From Lucinisca nassula (lineage: Eukaryota; Mollusca; Bivalvia; Lucinida; Lucinidae): 64,000 bases of DNA. Position 1 is the first letter of the stretch, and each line of letters begins with the position of its first letter. Below, piece by piece: positions 59,456 to 64,000 of this stretch. The notes below the pieces were generated by a model. That model had not been told where the DNA came from, searched no databases, and saw nothing but the letters and a program-made list of their open reading frames with translations. Where the stretch lies: NCBI GenBank assembly GCA_963580285.1, contig OY757011.1:122047846-122111845 (forward strand), given 5' to 3'. Made by a program: the position numbers and the translations under genes.

Positions 59456-60358
59456 GTGCCCTTTCATATGCTAAAATGTGCCCCTTTATATGCTACTGTG
59501 AAAAGGTGGGTGGCGGAATTAAAACGCGTCAGACAGAGCCTTGAGGATGACCCCCGTTCTGGAATGCCTGTCAATGTTGCAACCCCAGAAATGGTCAAAA
59601 ATGTCCATTACGTTATGACTGACAGACGAGTCACAGAAAGATGTATAGCCAGTAAGTGTACATTCCATTCTGAAAGAGGATCTTGCAATGAGAAAGCTTT
59701 CAGCCCGATGGGTACCAAGACTTCTGTCAGAAGCAGACCAGGCGCACATTATCGCGTGCTAATCTTAACCTTTTTGAGGAAGCTCTTGCCAACTTTCTTC
59801 AGAGATTTGTCACTATGTATGAAACATGGGTCCATCATTTTACCGCAGAGGCCAAACAACAATCGAAACAATGGAAGCACCCTGGCTCACCACCACCAAA
59901 GAAGGCAAAGACTGTTCCATCAGCTGGGAAGGTTATATCCTCGGTTTTCTGGGATGCAGATAGTATTCTGCTAATAGCTTATCTCCAAAAGGGACAAACA
60001 ATCAATGGCACATACTATGCTTCACTTCTGATGCAGTTACGGTAAAATATTTAACTTTAGCGCCGCGGAAAGCTCACTAAAAGTGTGTCGTTCCATCAGG
60101 AAAACGCTCCTGTTCACAAGTCTTATTGCTATGGCTGCCATTCCCGATTTCGACTTTAAATTGATTGAGCATCTGCCTTATTGACCTGATCTCGCTCCAT
60201 CAGACTTTCGGCTAGTTCAGGCACCCACTTTCAGTCAAATATGCAGTGGATGACTGTCTGAACAGCAAAGAAAAGGAGTTCTATAAAAGTGACTTTGAGG
60301 CCCTCAAACACCGCTGGCAAAAGGGTATAGAGACTGAAGGGGATTGTGTTGAAAAATA
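59456..60358 (+). pseudogene. Mariner transposase, dead copy
   Basis: Three frames carry successive mariner pieces: VKRWVAELKRVRQSLEDDPR (59495-59660); then ETWVHHFTAEAKQQSKQWKH and GKVISSVFWDADSILLIAYL (59815-60040); then SFHQENAPVHKSYCYG (60085-60135). At least two frameshifts and several stops. Of the DD34D catalytic residues, the first is Tyr here (MYETW), the second (FWD) remains, the third is Glu (QENAP). An active enzyme would cut and paste a TA-flanked element. No clear terminal repeats were found nearby. Confidence 0.88.
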
Positions 60359-60545
60359 ATACAATATGTCCGACAAAATTCAAATCCTTCAATATGTGGC
60401 TCACACCATATCAATCAGCCCTCGTATATCCAAGATTTGTTTTGCATACCACACTGTTTCTTTTTTATTTAATGTTCAAAATCATGCACAGTGGCCTACA
60501 GTTTTGAGCGGATGGTTAACAGGAATACTGCCAGTTTGTTTTATT

Positions 60546-60681
60546 AGGGCCCCGCACTGAAAGTGTGGGTGCCCTATAGTAATCAATCTGTCCATCCGTC
60601 TGTCTGTCCGTCCACAAATTTCTGATAGCGCTGCCGGGGCCCGCTGCCGGGGCCCTAGTCAGTTTCACTGACAGCTCTAGT
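60546..60681 (+). mobile_element. Minimal 136-bp HEL element
   Basis: AGGGCCCCGCACTGAAAGTG...ATAG start, then almost at once GTCAGTTTCACTGAC hairpin and AGCTCTAGT. Its ends match 6407-7848, without cores. Confidence 0.72.
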
Positions 60682-60729
60682 AATTAGTAATTTTTTACAG
60701 GTAGATTTTGCAGTATTAGTTATTCCTCA

Positions 60730-63230
60730 AGCTCACCTTGCCCAAAGGCTGCAGCGGAGCTTATAGGATGTTAGTCCGCACACACCTTTGACCAGATATA
60801 TGTCTGAAGTCGCAGGCTGATCACAATCATTTATGATTTATAGCGTGCCCCTGGTGTGTATGTGTGTGTGTGGGTGGGGGGGGGGATGACAACATTTTTT
60901 TTTTACAATTCGAACGAAAACTTTGGTTGGCCTGTTTATCCTGAGAGTTAAGTCTCCTTGGTTGATGAAAATGCCTATTTTTATCATCATTAGCATAGCC
61001 CCTTCAGTTTTGATAAAATCTTTCTGAAACTTTCACGCAAGTATTATGTAGTCTGGGGATAAAGCTCAGATAAGTTCGAAAACTGGAAAAGTTTTAGCTA
61101 AGAATTGCTGGCAGTTGAGACAGTTTTATGCATTGACCTTTGAATTGCCCTTGGTAACCTATGTCAGCAGGGAGTTAAAGATAAGACGAAAACGAAAGTA
61201 GAATCTGCTGCACGAACATTCGATCAGGGTAGCTATTAGCTTCATACTGCTAATTTTAAAATGTGTTTAGAGTATCGTTCAGTGTACTTCTGCGTAAATA
61301 CGCGCTGTCTTATCTACAACATTTTTACATTATAAGACTCGATTAAGCGTGGGGTATCACCAGTCCAATCTAAATCACAATTCAGGCTCCCGATTTTGAT
61401 TGCATAACCGCCGGCTTACCAGGTATAAGCTCCCCTGCAATAGTACACGTGATAAGCACCGACAGTTCACTCATATCTTTCGTATGAAGTCCAGGTAAGA
61501 TTTATATATATCTGTCTTATTCTTGCCGCTATGATGTCGAAGTGCAGTAAGCATATACAGATACACCAGTATTCGATTTTTTCAGCGTAAGACAGATTTT
61601 CATTTCACCGAATGAACACAAAAAGTATTTTCACGAGTCGAAGTGACCCCCCCCCCACCCCCCTGCCAAAATAGCTAAAACAGTTCCGCTCCGATGAACA
61701 ATATGGACGTGAGAGCAAAAAAAAAAAAAAAAAAAAATACACGACAGCTCCTCCTAAACCCTTGGGCCAATTCAAACTTCATAGGATTAATGCGTATGTG
61801 ACCATCTATCAAAGTAGCTAAAACGGGTCCGCTCCTATGAACAAAATGGCCGCCTGAGCTAAAAATAGGAAAACGTCAATGTTTTGCTTTAAATGCCAAC
61901 TACTCCTAAACCCTTGCGCCAATTTCAATTAACTTCATGGAAATGTTGCTTAGATGATCCTCTATCAAAGTAGCTAAAATCGTTCTCTGATGCACAAGAT
62001 GGCCACCAGAGCTAAAACAGAAAAATCTTTAAACGACAACTCCTCCTATACCCTTCGGCCAATTTCAGTTAAACTTCATAGGGATGTTGCTTAGTCGACC
62101 CTCTGCCAAAATAGCTAAAACAGTTCTGCTCCGATGAACAAAATGGCCATCAGAGCTAAAAATAGAAAAATCTTTAAACGTCAGCTGCTCCTAAACCCTT
62201 GGGCCAATTGCAACCAAACTTCATAGGAATGTTGCTTAGGTGACCCTCTACTTAAAATGGCTGCCGGAACTAAAAATATAAAAACGTCACATATTTGCTT
62301 TACATTCCAACTCCGTCTAAACCCTTTGGCCACTTTCAATCAAACTTTATAGGAATGTTGCTTAGGTGACCTTCTTCCAAAACAGCTAAAATCATTTCAC
62401 TCTGGCCACTTGAGCTAAAGATAGAACAAATGCTTAAAGGACATCTCCTATACCCAATTTCAGTCAATCTTCATAGGACTGTTGCTTAGATATCCCTCCA
62501 CCAAAATAAATAAAACGGTTCCACTCCGATGAGAAAAATGGCTACCAGAGTAGCTAAAATCGTCCCACTCTGATGAACAACATGGCAACCAGAGCAAAAA
62601 ATAGTAAAATCTTTTAATAGCAACTCCAATACCCTTTTGCCAATTTCATTCAAACTTCAGAAAGTTGCTTAGGTGACCCCACTACCAGAGTAGCTAAAAT
62701 CGTCCCACTCTGATGAACAACATGACAACCAGAGCAAAAAATAGTAAAATCTTTTAATAGCAACTCCAATACCCTTTGGCCAATTTCATTCAAACTTCAT
62801 AGAAAGTTGCTTAGGTGAACCCCTACCAAATTTGGCTTGGATGAATAAGATGGCCACCAGAGCTAAAGAAGAAAATCATCAACAATTTGTTTAGATTCCA
62901 ACTCCTCCTCAACCTTTGGGTAAATTTCAATCAAACTTCATAGGAATGTTGCTTAGGTGACACTCTACCAAACTAGCTAAAATCCTTTGGGTCGGATGGC
63001 CGCCAGAGCTAAAAATATAAAAAGGTCAACAATTTGATTTAAATGTCAGCTCCCCTAAACCCTTCGGCCAATTTGATTTAAACTTCACAAGAATGTTGCT
63101 TAGGTCACCCTCTACCAAACTAGATAAAATTGTTATGCTCTGATGAACAAGTTGGCCGCCAGAACTTTCAGAAGCTATTTAACATCTTTGAAATCAGGCG
63201 AGCGATTCATGGCCATCTTGGCCCTCTTGT
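60730..63230 (+). mobile_element. HEL element, ~155-bp units in its right half
   Basis: 5' AGCTCACCTTGCCCAAAGGC...; units at about 61740-63170 with TAGGAATGTTGCTTAGGTGA, ACAAAATGGCCGCCAGAGCT. 3' CAGGCGAGCGATTCATGG, hairpin GGCCATCTTGGCC, then CTCTTGT. An unrelated stretch (61200-61640) and a copy of the 19428 inverted repeat (61565-61640) interrupt it. Confidence 0.68.
61719..61738 (+). repeat. Poly-A run
   Basis: About 20 A, with a C-rich run (61647-61663) shortly upstream. Confidence 0.85.
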
Positions 63231-63454
63231 CACAGTTTACATGGAGCATCCCCATTTCGTAATAATTATAGAATTTATTTAATCATTTTTGGAAATTTTC
63301 TTCATTATTTGATATAATAGCAGTGAAGATACGATAGCAGTGAATGCGGAAGATACAGTTTCAGGTCTCAAAATCAAGTATTTCTACATCACCAGACAAG
63401 ATCGTTCAGGTATAAGGCAAATTGCATCGGCGATACGTTTTCACCCGGTCTTAC

Positions 63455-63640
63455 AAACATAAAGGTCTAAAATTTCGTAACAAGCGTAAAATTTTTTCCA
63501 AGTTGTTTACTACCTTCGGATCTCCTTTATGTTTGTAAATCGGACGAATCGTGCCTTCGAACCACGCATTGGGCATAATGCCATGGAAGCCGATGGGGGC
63601 ATTTTCACTTTTGGACTTGTGGCTTATGATTTTCGTCGTA
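63455..63640 (-). pseudogene. LINE reverse transcriptase fragment (N-terminal RT motif)
   Basis: The minus frame reads FEGTIRPIYKHKGDPKVVNN, then after a short break LRNFRPLCL. The G-I-PIYK-KGDP and N-RP pair is the opening of the RT domain in non-LTR elements. Upstream residues IMPNAWF fit the same motif. The spacing between the blocks is longer than usual and no catalytic YADD is present, so it is broken. It differs from the LINE at the window start. Confidence 0.7.
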
Positions 63641-64000
63641 TGATTTTTGACTTCTGACTTTTGACAAACCTGAAGCAATGGCGGATGGCGGACATCGACG
63701 GCGACGATTCCGGTGAGATAAGTGATTTTTTTCCTGTATTATATTGTTTGAAAAATGCCAGTAAGAAGACCCTGTTTTATGTTTTTAACTCTGCTTTTGT
63801 GAATTTTTATGACTTATGACTTGTGACTTATAATTTGCGACTTCTGTCTTATCACTTTCGACTTATGGCTTTTTGGTACAAACCTGTAGCAATGGCGGAA
63901 GGCGCACAGGGACGATTCCGGTGCGGTAAGCGATTTTGCTCCTTCTGTACATTGTTTGGAAAATGCCATAAAGAAGACCCTGTTTTATATATTATTAACT
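63640..64000 (+). repeat. ~214-bp repeated unit, two copies
   Basis: GCAATGGCGGA, GACGATTCCGGTG, AAGAAGACCCTGTTTTAT recur 214 bp apart (63678 and 63892). GACTTATGACTT runs lie between. The unit runs off the window. Confidence 0.75.

Overview
The window is intron-rich, AT-leaning animal DNA. Its repeats point to a bivalve mollusc, probably a heterodont clam (inference): Helitron-like elements with tandem cores and long 5' palindromes, a V-SINE-like SINE, a SINE-like family ending in GACGGGGACGTTAAACC, and many palindromic MITEs. There is no bacterial-style gene packing.

One host gene is supported: the + strand orthologue of REXO5, a DEDDh 3'-5' RNA exonuclease. Thirteen exons lie between 3603 and 34497. 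All splice phases agree and the total is 1,947 nt (648 codons plus stop). The first exon(s) must lie upstream of the window or were not recognised. Exons E6-E10 carry the exonuclease core (FAIDCEM, SLNGDL, GHSSVEDA). Everything else in the first 35 kb is intron filled with repeats.

Repeat families used as labels below. FB1: fold-back element whose arms carry GAATCACCTCATTGAGGC-type sequence, in a short form and a ~270 bp long form. SINE-G: ~300 bp, head GGGGCTTGAAGAAATAGATG, tail GACGGGGACGTTAAACC plus CAAA repeats. TTAA-A, -B, -C and -D: elements bounded by TTAA on both sides, piggyBac-like. TIR-E: ends TACTGTAA...ATCCTAA. TIR-F: ends GGGCCAGTTGTTCAAA. TIR-G: ends TATGAGCC. TIR-H: ends TACAGTnnAACTTCAATGGC, pogo/Tc1-like. 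HEL: Helitron-like elements with a 5' palindrome, tandem cores and a 3' hairpin followed by CTAGT or CTTGT.

Layout: 1-1982 LINE fragments; 2-35 kb REXO5 exons among MITEs, SINEs and satellites; 35-40 kb SINE-rich spacer with local duplications; 40-46 kb nested Helitron-like arrays and a long palindrome; 46.3-46.7 kb a tRNA SINE and a hAT-like MITE; 46.8-49.1 kb a 332-bp array; 49.3-50.6 kb C-rich and CA low-complexity DNA; 51-55 kb MITEs and another array; 55.3-58.5 kb a large Helitron-like element with two core types; 59.4-60.4 kb a dead mariner; 60.5-63.2 kb Helitron-like DNA; 63.4 kb to the end a LINE fragment and a duplicated unit.

The most unusual signals are: a 92-bp inverted copy of a REXO5 exon (splice donor included) sitting in the loop of a fold-back MITE one intron upstream; one palindromic core (half-site CAGTGTAGATCCTGATCAGA) reused in several MITE families with different ends; and a palindromic 83-bp intronic satellite with a trimeric higher-order repeat.
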